The translations under genes were made by a program, and so were the position numbers. Under the pieces are notes generated by a model that saw only the letters and a list, made by a program, of their open reading frames with translations, made no database searches and was not told the DNA's origin. Source: Phyllostachys edulis (lineage: Eukaryota > Streptophyta > Magnoliopsida > Poales > Poaceae). Taken from it: a stretch of 64,000 bases of DNA. The stretch spans positions 43,877,470-43,941,469 of the forward strand of contig CM070567.1 in the NCBI GenBank assembly GCA_036346405.1, in the 5' to 3' direction. How positions within the stretch are numbered: the stretch's first letter is position 1; the number at the start of each line of letters is the position of its first letter. Below, in pieces: positions 44,802-54,768 of this stretch.

Positions 44802-47800
44802 TGTAACGTCCCAAAATTTGGCTTTTCAAAAATCTTTTGATTAGTTTAGGTCCCTGGAAAATTTCACCAATTTTATTTGAATTAATAAAGCTTAATCGGG
44901 ACTTTCATAAATCAAAAACAATTTAATATGATTAATCTCAAAATTAACTATTATCAAAACTATTTTATTTGGATTCTATGTGCTTGGATATATTTTCTAG
45001 ATTTTTCTAGAATTTTTCCGAGTGCATTTGCTATTTTCTTTTTGCCTTTTGGATTTTCGGCTATTTTCTAAAAAGAGAAACTATTTAAACCTCAAATCTG
45101 GTCCTTTGGGCCGAATCCTTTAATCCGGCCCAAATTCTTTTCACTTTCGGCCCAGCCGTTTCCACTTCGGACCTTTTCCTTTCCATCCCACCCACCGCTT
45201 AACCCTAGCAATGTGCGCCTTGCCCAACTCGCTTGAAGCAGCTGCGCCTCTATGCTAAGCGCATGCGTGCACGACGTGGTCTCACGCCGCCGCCGCTCCT
45301 AGGCATCTGTAGCCCCTCTGCAGCGTCTTGGCGCGACCGCCGCCGCCGCCATCTGCAGCGTCTTTGCGCCCCTCGACTTAGGCGACCACCACCGCCACCG
45401 AATCCTCAAGCGCGACATCACCGGGCTATAAATAGCCTGGTGAACCTCGATCTACGCTCCCCTAGCTCGCCTCCACCTGAGACGGCCGAACCTCCGCTGC
45501 CAAGCGCTGTCGCCGAGTCGTCTTCGCCAACTCCGGTGCCGCGCTCTCCGTCGTCGTTCACCGCCGTCCGGTGCCCCCTTCGCCTTCACCGACGCCGCAT
45601 CCGAGGTCCTCGCGCTGCCGTTGTCCTCGATCCGTTCTCGCCGACGTCAATCCGCCACCGGATCGCCATCCCCTTCCAACCCGAGCCGCCGCCACCATTG
45701 GGTCGCCCCGAGCTCATCCACGTTCACCGGTGAGATCCCGCCCCCGTTCCTCTTTCTTCAACCACGCCGGTCCCTTTGCCCAATCCATTCGGAGCTCTTG
45801 CTGCCATCGATTTGGAGTCGAGGGTCTTCGTCGGTGCCGCCCTCGAGATCCCTGCGCCTCCCGGGACCTCTTCGGACCTGTGGTTGTCGTCGTTAAGCCA
45901 CCGCCGGGCGCCGTTCCTCTTCGACCTGACGCACCACCACTTCAGTTTCCTCCGCCACCTCCGTGCGCTTGCCCAAGCCGCGCTCGCCCTCGCTCAGTCT
46001 CACTAGTGCCACCGCATCTAGCGTCGCCGCCGACTGTCGATCGCCGGAGCTCCGCCACCCACCGGCCACCCCGTGCACCACTGTAAGTGTATGTTGTGTA
46101 CATATATGTTCCAGGAGATGTGTCCGGTCCTCTGTACTTCTAAACCAACGCATGTGTTCTTTTTTCCTAATACATGATTCCTGTTAATTCTTTGTTTAAA
46201 CCTTGCTTTGCCATGTCAAAGCCTCCTTGCGTCAAAATCAGGCCGACACAACAGCCCTCCATCCCCATACGCCAATTTCAGGATGCCCCTCTATTCATGT
46301 TCGGTTTTGTATGAACTTCGTACGTGAAATCCTCTCTCGTGATTAATTCTTTTCTGTCGCCTCTCTTCCGTGTGAGCCCATCCAGCTATCTCTCTCCCTC
46401 TTGTCTCTATGACGATGGGTCCCACGTTCCAGATCCGAATCAGGGGAGTGCCACCTCATGGCCACATTGCCATTCCATCCTATGTGGCAGCCAAGTCTTC
46501 GATCCCGTGCATGCCACCTCATCGCCACCTCATGCCACGTCATCCGCCAACTCACCTCCTTGTCCTCAGTGTCGTCCACGTTCGCTCCACTTAGGTCTAG
46601 TAGCCACCTAAGCTGCACACGTGGCATACTCATAGCGCAAACCCTAAACCACACCGTATGGACATGGTTCATGTGAACCGAGTCTATGCCAAGCCAGCCC
46701 CGCACGTCAGTGCACTATTCCATGAGCCCAATCTACCAGTGAACCTACCCTATGCCTTGTGGACCCTGTACGTCAGCTAGACATATCAAACCCTAGATTT
46801 AAACCTAACCCTAAGCCATACCCGGGTAGACTTGGCTCACTATGAGCCAAGTCATTTACTCGTGGTCCCCACCATGTCAGACCCTATTCTGTGAACTCAA
46901 TTCACCATGCACCAAACCCTAGCCTGTGGACTTAGTCTATGGACCCATGGCCCACTTGTCTTTCCCTTTACCTTATTTCTAGAATTATAGTAATTCTAGA
47001 AATTCAATTATCCAGTGGGTCCCACCCGTCATCCATTGTTCCTTTTCAGAAATTAATCTGGTTTCTGAAATCCAATTGGTCCCACATGTCATTCACTGTC
47101 TTTGTTCTCTCTCACTTACTAGTGGGCCCCACTTGTAAGTCTCCAATTCTATTTAGTTATTTAATCCGAAAGAATATTCTTTGAATATTCTTTTCTCTCT
47201 TGATTTCATCATTTCATGTGATCTTTCAAAGCTCAGATCTTTTGAATCCGAACTCCGATTGAGTTCATTCGAATTCCTAAATTCACCTCAATTCAATATC
47301 TATTTATCTGAGATTATTATTTAATTTTTTTTAGAGTTTGTTTGCTCTCTGTTGTTTATTTATTTAGTTTATTTGCTTGTTGCGAGTAGACGTCGATACT
47401 TCAAGAAGTGTCGATCAAGAAGGAGCTGAAGATCAAGACAGTAGAAGATTAAAGATTACATAAGATCGTCATTGATACAGCGAGGCAAGTCATACCTTTG
47501 ATCATATGGAATCCCAGTTTTCAAAAGTTATATTGATTCAAATTATTGCATTAACTTTAAGTATTTATTTAAATGCTTTTGGGTTTAGTTATTAATCCAA
47601 TTTGTTATATCCTCCTTGTCTATATTGATATGTCATAATCTTTTGTCACCCTAGCTTGATTATTTATTTAGTTGGTAATATCGTAGCACCAACGTGGGTT
47701 GGTTAGATACGAGTAGATTGCTTAGCCATGCCACGAATCATCTGTTCATGTAAAGTTGCAATTATCAACTTGACTAAGTGACTATGGAACTTTGTGATAA

Positions 47801-49040
47801 TCTATGTGTACTATGTGCTATTATGGCATGTGTTGCACTTAACCAACTGGGTGGTAAAAGGTTTAGACTGAGGCAAGTGGTGGATACTATGTGACATGGT
47901 GGCTATGTGATATGGGAATATTAATCTATGTGTCATAATAATCTGTGTGGCTTAGTTAGAAATTGGAAGTCTTGTCTTGGTCAATTAAGAACTGAACTTT
48001 GTGCGCCATTGAACTAAGCCCTACTGTACGACCACACGCCTGTTATGGGACGGGCCTAGCTTAGTAAGATATGAATTCTTGACATTGATTGCTCAGGCAG
48101 TAGGTTAGACTATGTGAAAAGGATGGAGGTATGTGCTACCATGTAGTCGCATCGCGGGACAGTTCGCCGCTTCCCTGTCCAACGGTGTGTGTCATACCAT
48201 CCACTGTGTATAGTTTGGTATGACGGTTCGTAAGCACACTGGGAGTGTCAATGCTTGAGATGAAGTTTCTGAAAGGTTTTGTTATGATCAGCTTTGATCC
48301 GGTTGATTGCATCTTGTGGGTAAAGTGTACAAACTCTGCAGAGTGTTAAATCAAACTATTCGAATAGTCGCGTCCGTGGTCATGGACATGCTCAGGGATT
48401 TCACACGAGGGGTAGATTTTCATAAAACAGTTGGGAAGAGAGCTGTGTGATTTAAGTCATATGGCTATGTGAATAACTTGATTAGGCTATGTGTCTTTGT
48501 GAAATCAAAATGTTAAAACCTATTATTGTTTATTTGTTTTACTTATGCTTTCAATCTATTATTTGTATTCAATTGCAAATATTGCATTTCTGCAAAAGAA
48601 CCACAGATTTCCATTCCTTTGGAATAAGCCTGCATGTATAATTGCATTTCTGTGGTGTGATTTGCGAGTACGGTTGTGTACTCATGCTTGCTTTAATCAA
48701 TCAAGCAGAAGTGAATGAATCGTTAGTCAACAAGGTCTACTTCAAGGATCGTGGAGAACTAGGTCGCGCACCCCAGCCGATTGCCTGTGGGCATATGGAT
48801 GGGCTTCACTGAAGTTATTTCGTTCTGCTACAACTTCTTTGAGTTTTGCCTTCTGAGGCGTTAATTGTAAGCTTTGACCTTAAGGTCTTTACTCTGATAT
48901 TTATTGTTATTCGTCTATTTATTAGTCATCTTTGTGTATGGAATTGATATTTCATTGATGTTGTCACTGTGTGCACTAGCGTGATCCTGGACTAGTGTAG
49001 TATACATAGAGGGTCCAGAATTGCATTTTGGGTCCCGACA
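44802..49040 (+). mobile_element. Long solo LTR of the TGTAAC family, plus strand, 4239 bp
   Basis: It begins TGTAACGTCCCAAAATTTGG and ends TTGGGTCCCGACA. The flanks GCAAT (44797-44801) and ACAAT (49041-49045) match at 4 of 5. GGGCTATAAATAGCC near 45424 is the TATA box, followed by a CCG-rich leader whose long open frames (45233-46086) show only Pro/Arg/Ser-rich compositional sequence. Its 3' half is collinear with the LTR at 37675. Confidence 0.82.
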
Positions 49041-49575
49041 ACAATGGAGAAGACAATGGAACTTGCTGCTGCTCGTGGGGGCTTGCATGGCCGGGTTGCA
49101 TGGGCTGGCTGCAGGAAGAAGAAAGAAAGGGAAGGAGGGAGAGAAGAAAGGTGAGGGGAGGAAGAGGAAGGAGCTTGCTGCTCATTTTATAGAGGAGGCA
49201 AGGGGGGGAGGGGAGAGCAGGGGCACTAGGAGGTGGCGCACGGCCTGGCAACAGCAGCGACATGGGGAGGTGGCATGGGGGAGGGAGAAAGCTAGGGCAT
49301 GGGAGGCGGCAGGGAGTGGGCGACGGCATGGGGAGGAATGGAGGTGGTGTGGGGGTGGCAGGAGGAAGGGATGGTGCAACATGCGGCAGGGAGTGGGCTT
49401 CCAATGGGAAGGAAATGGGAAGAAAGAGAGCAACGACCGGGAAGAAGAACAACAACGGGAAGAAAGAAGAGGAGAGAGAAAGAGAAAAGAGAAAAAGAAA
49501 ATAAATTCAGAAAATCTGAAAATTCAAGAAAATTTTATAAAGTAGCTAGAGTTCACATGAAATCATAAAATAGCC
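49041..49575 (-). mobile_element. LTR promoter fragment, minus strand (copy B)
   Basis: It is related to 44386-44801, with a minus-strand TATA (CCTCTATAAAATGAG, about 49190) and the common GAGGTGGCGCACGGCCTGGC block. Similarity to TGTAAC-family LTR 5' parts (GAAAATTCAAGAAAATTTTAT) fades near 49570. Its long frames are purine-rich artefacts. Confidence 0.5.
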
Positions 49576-50150
49576 GACGACAATGGGGAGGAGTTTGGCC
49601 CCTAGGGGCACAGACTAGCCACGTGGCATGCAGAGGAAGGGTCCTACTCCCTAGGGCACGGACAAGCGAGGTCCGGCCCCCTAGGGACCTGACTCGACGA
49701 CCTGTCGGGCGACGGAAGCTCCACGGTGCCATTTTTGCTATTGATGTTGGGAGGGGACTCGATTTGCTATTCAGGCTGTCAATAGTGTCATTTTAGCCAA
49801 AAACTCGTGGATTCTATGACGTTGAGAAGGGAAGTCAGAGAGTAAACAATATTGTGACTTTGGGTGATTATGATCCGCTCGATTTGAGATGGATAGACCA
49901 GACCATATGCTACAGTACATGGCAACACCAGTGCTACAGGTTAGTTTTCTACAATCTCGTGAGCAGTAAAATCGTTACAGTGATTTGTAGTCCATACTCA
50001 CTGTGTGCACTATTGCTCTATGACGTTGCTCTTCAACTTTAGAGGATCTGGGTCCGAAAGAGCACCCATATCAAGAAGCTTAGTGACCACAGAAGTAGCA
50101 AAACAAACCGCCAAGAGACAATTCACGAGTGGTTGGATATTTGGTTCCTT
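49576..50150. other. Intergenic stretch, unassigned
   Basis: It contains repeated CCCCTAGGG(G/C)C motifs at 49600-49690 and otherwise no gene or element end that I can support. Confidence 0.35.
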
Positions 50151-50237
50151 CCTTAGGATTTTTAAAATAATATTATTTTAATTAATAATTATGAAATTAA
50201 ACAGTAACTTATTTTTTTTTGCAAAAATGGCATCCCG

Positions 50238-50375
50238 ACACCATTTCACTTGGCGACAGGCACTTGTCGCCAAATGAAATGGCAATAGTTGCCACGTGGA
50301 CGGCGACAACCTCCTATCACCATTTCATCTGATGACAAGGGGGTGAATAGTACCCTATTGCCAAATGAAATGGCG
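50238..50375. repeat. Two hairpins with CCATTTCA..TGGCGACA arms
   Basis: ACCATTTCACTTGGCGACA pairs with TTGTCGCCAAATGAAATGG across a short loop (50240-50285). A second, weaker pair of the same arms spans about 50318-50373. They lie directly upstream of a TATA box. Confidence 0.75.
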
Positions 50376-50387
50376 ACTGAGTCCAGA

Positions 50388-50394
50388 TATAAAA
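50388..50394 (+). promoter_or_regulatory. TATA box of the PMD transcription unit
   Basis: TATAAAA lies ahead of a GA-rich leader with a possible first ATG at about 50479. It fits a promoter for the PMD remnant downstream. Confidence 0.5.
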
Positions 50395-50699
50395 ACCAGA
50401 TTTCGCCCCCCACCTCATTCTAGCCGAGGGCAAATAGAGGGAAGGAAGAGAAGAGCGAGGGAAAGGAGAGAAGAGAGGATGAAAAATGCGCGGCGAAGCC
50501 TTACCAATTCATCGCGGAGGAGAGGGGGAAAGAGAAGCAGATCCTGTCGTCTACCTTGTAGGTAAATTTTTGTGCAACTTTGTAATTTAATTCGAAACTC
50601 TGGTAGGTTAGAAAATAAAAGTAGCAGGAGACAATTGATTTAATTAGATCATTTAAGCTGTAGTGTAGTCTATTTTAGTTTAGATTGTCGTTGTAGTTT

Positions 50700-51900
50700 A
50701 GATAATTTTTACACAGGAAATATTTTAGAAATGAGGAAAATATCAAGGTAGCTCTAAAAATTCCGTAAAAATTTTAGAGTAGCTAAATAGGGTGTCTAGA
50801 ACCTGATTAAAATATTTCTAGCTTCAATTTTGTTCTCATTTTGGCACGGTAAATATTCTGCAAATGCTGAGAATACATTTTAAACGCGGAAAATAGCAAG
50901 ATGGCTCTAAAAATTCCATTAAAAAAAATCTAGAGTAGCTAAATTGGGTGTGTAGAGCCTGATTAAAATAGTCCCAGATTCAATTATGTTATCATTTCTT
51001 CACGGTAAATATTTTGTAAATGCTGATAATACATTTTAAATGCGGAAAATAGCAAGATGGCTCTATAAATTTCATAAAAAGTCTAGAGTAGCTAAACAGG
51101 GTTTGTAGAGTCTGATTAAAATATTCTTAGCTTCAATTATGTTCTCATTTTTGCATGGTAAATATTCTGTAAATACCGATAATACATTTTAAACATGGAA
51201 AATAGCAAGATGGTCTAAAAATTCTAGAGTAGCTAAATAGGGTGTGTAGAGCCCGAATAAAATATTCGCAGATTCAATTATGTTCTCATTTTTGCACGGT
51301 AAATATTCTATAAATGCCAAGAATACATTTTAAATGTGAAAAATAGCAAGATGGCTCTAAAAATTCTGTAAAAATTCCAAAGTAGCTAAATAGAGTGTGT
51401 AGAGCCTGATTAAAATATTCCTAGCTTCAATTATGTTCTCATTTTTGCATGGTAAATAATATGTAAATGCCGATAATACATTTCAAACGAGGAAAATAGC
51501 AATATGGATCTAAAAATTTCGTAAAAAATCCAGAGTAGCTAAATAGGGTGTGTAGAGCCTCATTAAAATTTTAGTAGCTTCAATTATGCTCTCATTTTTG
51601 CACGGTAAATATTATGTAAATGCCGAGAATACATTTTAAATGCGGAAAATAGCAAGGTAGCTCTAAAAATTTCAGAAAAATTCCAAAGTAGCTAAATAGG
51701 GTGTGTAGAGCCTGATTAAAATATCCCTAGCTTCAATTCTATTCTCTTTTTAATATTCTGCATATGCCGAGAATGCATTGTAAACTAGAAAATTAGTAAC
51801 ATGGCTCTAAAAATTATATTAAAATTCCAGAGTAGCTAAATAGGGTGTGTTCTCAACTTCATTTCTGTGTGGTTTTTTGCACGGTAAATATTTTGTATAT
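50700..51900 (+). repeat. Tandem array, about 150 bp unit, about eight copies
   Basis: Each unit contains CACGGTAAATATT(C/T)TG, GAATACATTTTAAA, GGAAAATAGCAAGATGGCTC and GTAGAGCCTGATTAAAAT. Units recur near 50700, 50855, 51000, 51155, 51296, 51450, 51600 and 51745, with the outer copies more diverged. The array sits between the presumed first exon and the PMD-coding sequence, probably in an intron. Confidence 0.88.
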
Positions 51901-51949
51901 ACCGAGATAATCTTTGAAATATCGCCCATCTTAAATTTTAGGTATGGCG

Positions 51950-52448
51950 GCCCAGGAGACGCTGCACAGTGGTCGTACGAGCTGTTTAACCTAGCCATTG
52001 GTGCAAGTCATCATAGTTGCCTTGGTACCATTCTCCCGCTGGAGGGCGAGCAACCCATTGAACTTGGTGTGTTGTGGCTACGCATGCCCATGAGGGCATG
52101 GAGGGTGGACCCACGTAGGGTTCCGCAGTACACATAGTTCTGACATTCTTGTACTTAATTTCGGTCTGACTTGTGTGGGTGGACTCACGTATGTTCTTAA
52201 TCCTTTCGACACAGGTTTAGAGTGGTAGGTCTGCTTCCACTAGATAGGATGGTGGAGGTGATGTGGGAGTATGAGGAGGACGTCGCCACCAGGGTGTCTA
52301 CATCAAGGTGGTTTCCATACAACCGGTGCTTGCTGAAGGCACTGGTTGACCAGCGGAGGCCGGAGACGCACACGTTCCACCTTCCTTGCGGGGACATGAC
52401 GTTGATGCTTTAGGACGTTGGCTATCTAACCGGGTTTCCGTGCACGGG
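51950..52448 (+). pseudogene. Plant mobile domain (PMD/MAIN-like) gene remnant
   Basis: After a CACAG acceptor at about 52215 the frame reads VGLLPLDRMVEVMWEYEED, RCLLKALVDQRRPETHTFHL, PCGDMTLML, a TAG, then DVGYLTGFPCTG. The RPETHTFHLPCG(D/E)MT..L.DV.YL.G.P pattern is diagnostic of the PMD family (PF10536), found in MAIN-type proteins and transposon-borne relatives. An upstream frame at 51947-52136 may be an earlier exon (ELFNLAIGASHHSCLG), but I cannot match it to the family. The gene is cut after about 75 codons of the domain by the LTR at 52449 and has a stop inside, so it is a pseudogene. Confidence 0.8.
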
Positions 52449-53150
52449 TGTAACATCCTAATTTTCTGAGTCTCAAAACTTTTTTAAGTAGTTTAGTCCC
52501 TTGAAAAAATTCACCAAGTTTTATTTGCATTTAATAAAGTTTAAATGGGACTTTTAAAGTCAAAACAACTTAATGTGACTAATTTGAACATCAATTAATT
52601 ACAAAACTATTTTATTTGAGTCCTTTGTGCTTGGAAGTATTTTCCAGATTTTTCTGAAATTTTTCCGAGTTCATTTGCTATTTTAAATTTGTCATTTGTA
52701 TTTTCTGGTATTTATAAAATAGAAAATTTATTTTAAATATCAGGAAATCCTTTGGGTTGAATTTCCTATTCCCAGTCCATTCTCTCCAAAGCCTAGCCCA
52801 ATCCCGCGGCCCAATTCCGCGTGCAGCCCACTCTCTCTCTCTCTCTCTCCCGCGGGTTCACCCGAGCCACTGTCACTAACGTGTGGGCCCCACCATGTTA
52901 CTATTAATCGTACTCATCATGCTCGCACTGACTCTGCTGACGTGTCGCCCTCAAACTCTCCTGTAGCCCTACCTCTATAGGTTATTTAAAGTCTCAGCGT
53001 GCGTGTCAAAACGACTGCCTTAGCCCTAGCCGCCAATCCCTTGAAGCTTGGAGCCCTAGATCATCGTCGTCGCATCAGAATTTCAGATCTAGCTCTAGCA
53101 TCGTTGCCTCGGTGTTTTGTCGATTCCGCCGCTGCCGGTGAGCTCCTGTA
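52449..53150 (+). mobile_element. 5' fragment of a TGTAAC-family LTR
   Basis: It begins TGTAACATCCTAATTTTCTG in the middle of the PMD sequence. It has the usual family layout, including a TATA-like TATAGGTTATTTAAA near 52976 and a leader ending GCCGGTGAG. The 3' part expected of this family is absent: the inverted-repeat end of the surrounding element follows. Confidence 0.7.
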
Positions 53151-53425
53151 ATTATTATCTAATTTTTGCTATTTTTTACTATCTAATTTTATAATTATTA
53201 ATTAAAATAATATTATTTTTTTAAAAAACTTTCCCTCGGGACTATGACACTAACAGATACCTATAACTGACTTCTCACAATCTCACCTATGGACTCGGAT
53301 CCTCTGCATTAGAGAACTACAATCTCACCTACAGACTCGGAGCACCACTCAACCATCCGATCGAAATTCAATGGTTCAGATCAAAGTGCTACAGTATCAC
53401 TGTAGTCTGTCGCTTACTCACGTTA

Positions 53426-53796
53426 TTGTGCACAATTTTTTTTTTCAAATAATCCATTTTTTATTATTAATTACAACATTATACTGCGATAATATTTTTC
53501 TGAAATATACTCACGTAAGCTCAACCGTTATCGGGTCCCGATCGCTCAACGGTTGAGCGATCGACACTTGTCGCCTAACGGACACAATGCATGCCCGGCT
53601 AGATAAGTGAGTCAGATACTAGAACTAACCGTTGAGCAACAAGTGTCCCAGTCGCTCAACGGTTGAGCTACTGGATCCAGTCGTTCAACCGTTGAGCGAC
53701 AGGAGTATATTTCTGTAAAAAAATATTATCGCAGGTATAATATTGTAATTAATAATAAAAAATAGATTATTTGAAAAAAAAATTCTATTGTGCACA
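53426..53796. mobile_element. Foldback MITE with about 95 bp inverted repeats
   Basis: TTGTGCACAA, a T-run, CAAATAATCC, ATTAATTACAA and GCGATAATATTTTT on the left recur as reverse complement on the right, in the same order. The centre contains several CGCTCAACGGTTGAGCG palindromes (for example 53546-53562 and 53651-53667). It has no coding capacity and I see no clear target duplication. Confidence 0.82.
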
Positions 53797-53853
53797 CAGT
53801 ATGCATCTGCGGTGTTGCAAACAATCCGGATCCCCTACGGACTAACTGCACAG

Positions 53854-54071
53854 CTTGTTATGGCATCCACCTGGCTATCCTTGAATAATTCTCTGTTCAT
53901 GAAATGTTTGAACGCCATCCTACTCAATTTGTGTGTAAGAGGTTGATGTATGAACAAACCCATAAGAAACCAGGCTGGGAATTAAACCCAAAGTTCTTTC
54001 ATAAAGTATCTCTCACACAAGCTGATCTAGAAACATGGGTCTTGCTGGCTGAAGTACAACATGCATACTAG
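53854..54071 (+). pseudogene. Broken terminal exon of an unrecognised gene
   Basis: After a GCACAG acceptor-like site the frame reads CYGIHLAILE, a TAA, then FSVHEMFERHPTQFVCKRLM, YEQTHKKPGWELNPKFFHKV and SLTQADLETWVLLAEVQHAY, ending at TAG. The last 55 residues are open from ATG 53904. The composition is that of a real conserved protein C-terminus (Trp, Cys, His, charged residues; not repeat-like). I do not recognise the family. The upstream part of the gene is missing, with the foldback MITE and the PMD element lying there. It is convergent with the BTB gene. Confidence 0.5.
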
Positions 54072-54768
54072 TAATCGAAGATAAATCAATAAATTTTAAA
54101 TTAGTGTACATGAGATGTATCTACATTGTTTTAGTTTTAGCAAACTTGTTTGGCACTTGAATATTGTCCGAGATACACCTTGACTCGAAGTTCTAGTTCA
54201 TGCCGCAATTGCAGAAGACTCAAGCAAACAGAAGATCAGTAGATGTTTGCCATGACACCTTGATAATGGTCCAGAAAACAGCCAATCTGATATAGTAACA
54301 TTAACATGATGGTGATAAGTACAAATATTTCAGTGACATGAATCTCTCTCACTGGTGATACGATACAAAGCATGTTATGACATTAGTCCCAGATTGCAAG
54401 CTCCAGTTCTCCTGTTTGTAGAATTCTCACTTGTCCTGGTTCTGCAAGTTGCAACCCATCCACCATTGGACCACAAGTTTTGATCACACTAAATATTATT
54501 AATGAGCTAGTACTAACACTCATTCAATGGAGCATAATCATGGACCAACTTCACAACCACCACAGCAGATACCTTCAGCTCAGCATGAAACAACTAAAGA
54601 ATGTTTTTTGTTACATCTCAGCAGAGCTAAGAATTGCAGCTACAGATCAGCGAGGATTCGTCAGGGAATCTGACACACGAGCTATATATAATATATATCA
54701 TTATCACAACATCGAACACATAAGCATACACACAACTCAGGTGATGAATTTGCAAGAATTAACCACAC

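Larger units (their letters stand above)
50155..53230 (+). mobile_element. Inverted-repeat-bounded element carrying a PMD gene remnant (MULE-like, class uncertain)
   Basis: A 27-base segment at 50166-50192 is an exact reverse complement of 53191-53217, and similarity extends on both sides to about 65-75 bp (including an inner GCAAAAAT). Between them lie a hairpin-rich zone, a TATA box, a 150 bp tandem array, a plant-mobile-domain gene remnant and an LTR fragment. PMD genes are known passengers of Mutator-like elements, which also have long inverted termini. The repeats are AT-rich and no target duplication was found, so the class is inferred. Confidence 0.5.

Noticed and set aside
45233..46086. 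Plus-strand frames of 166 and 171 codons, Pro/Arg/Ser-rich
   Set aside because: They sit in the CCG-rich leader just after the LTR TATA box; comparable frames occur at the same place in other LTR copies and none has a domain.
49021..49568. Gly/Lys/Arg-rich frame of 174 codons
   Set aside because: A purine-only strand opens frames by composition; the opposite strand has an LTR TATA box and pyrimidine leader.
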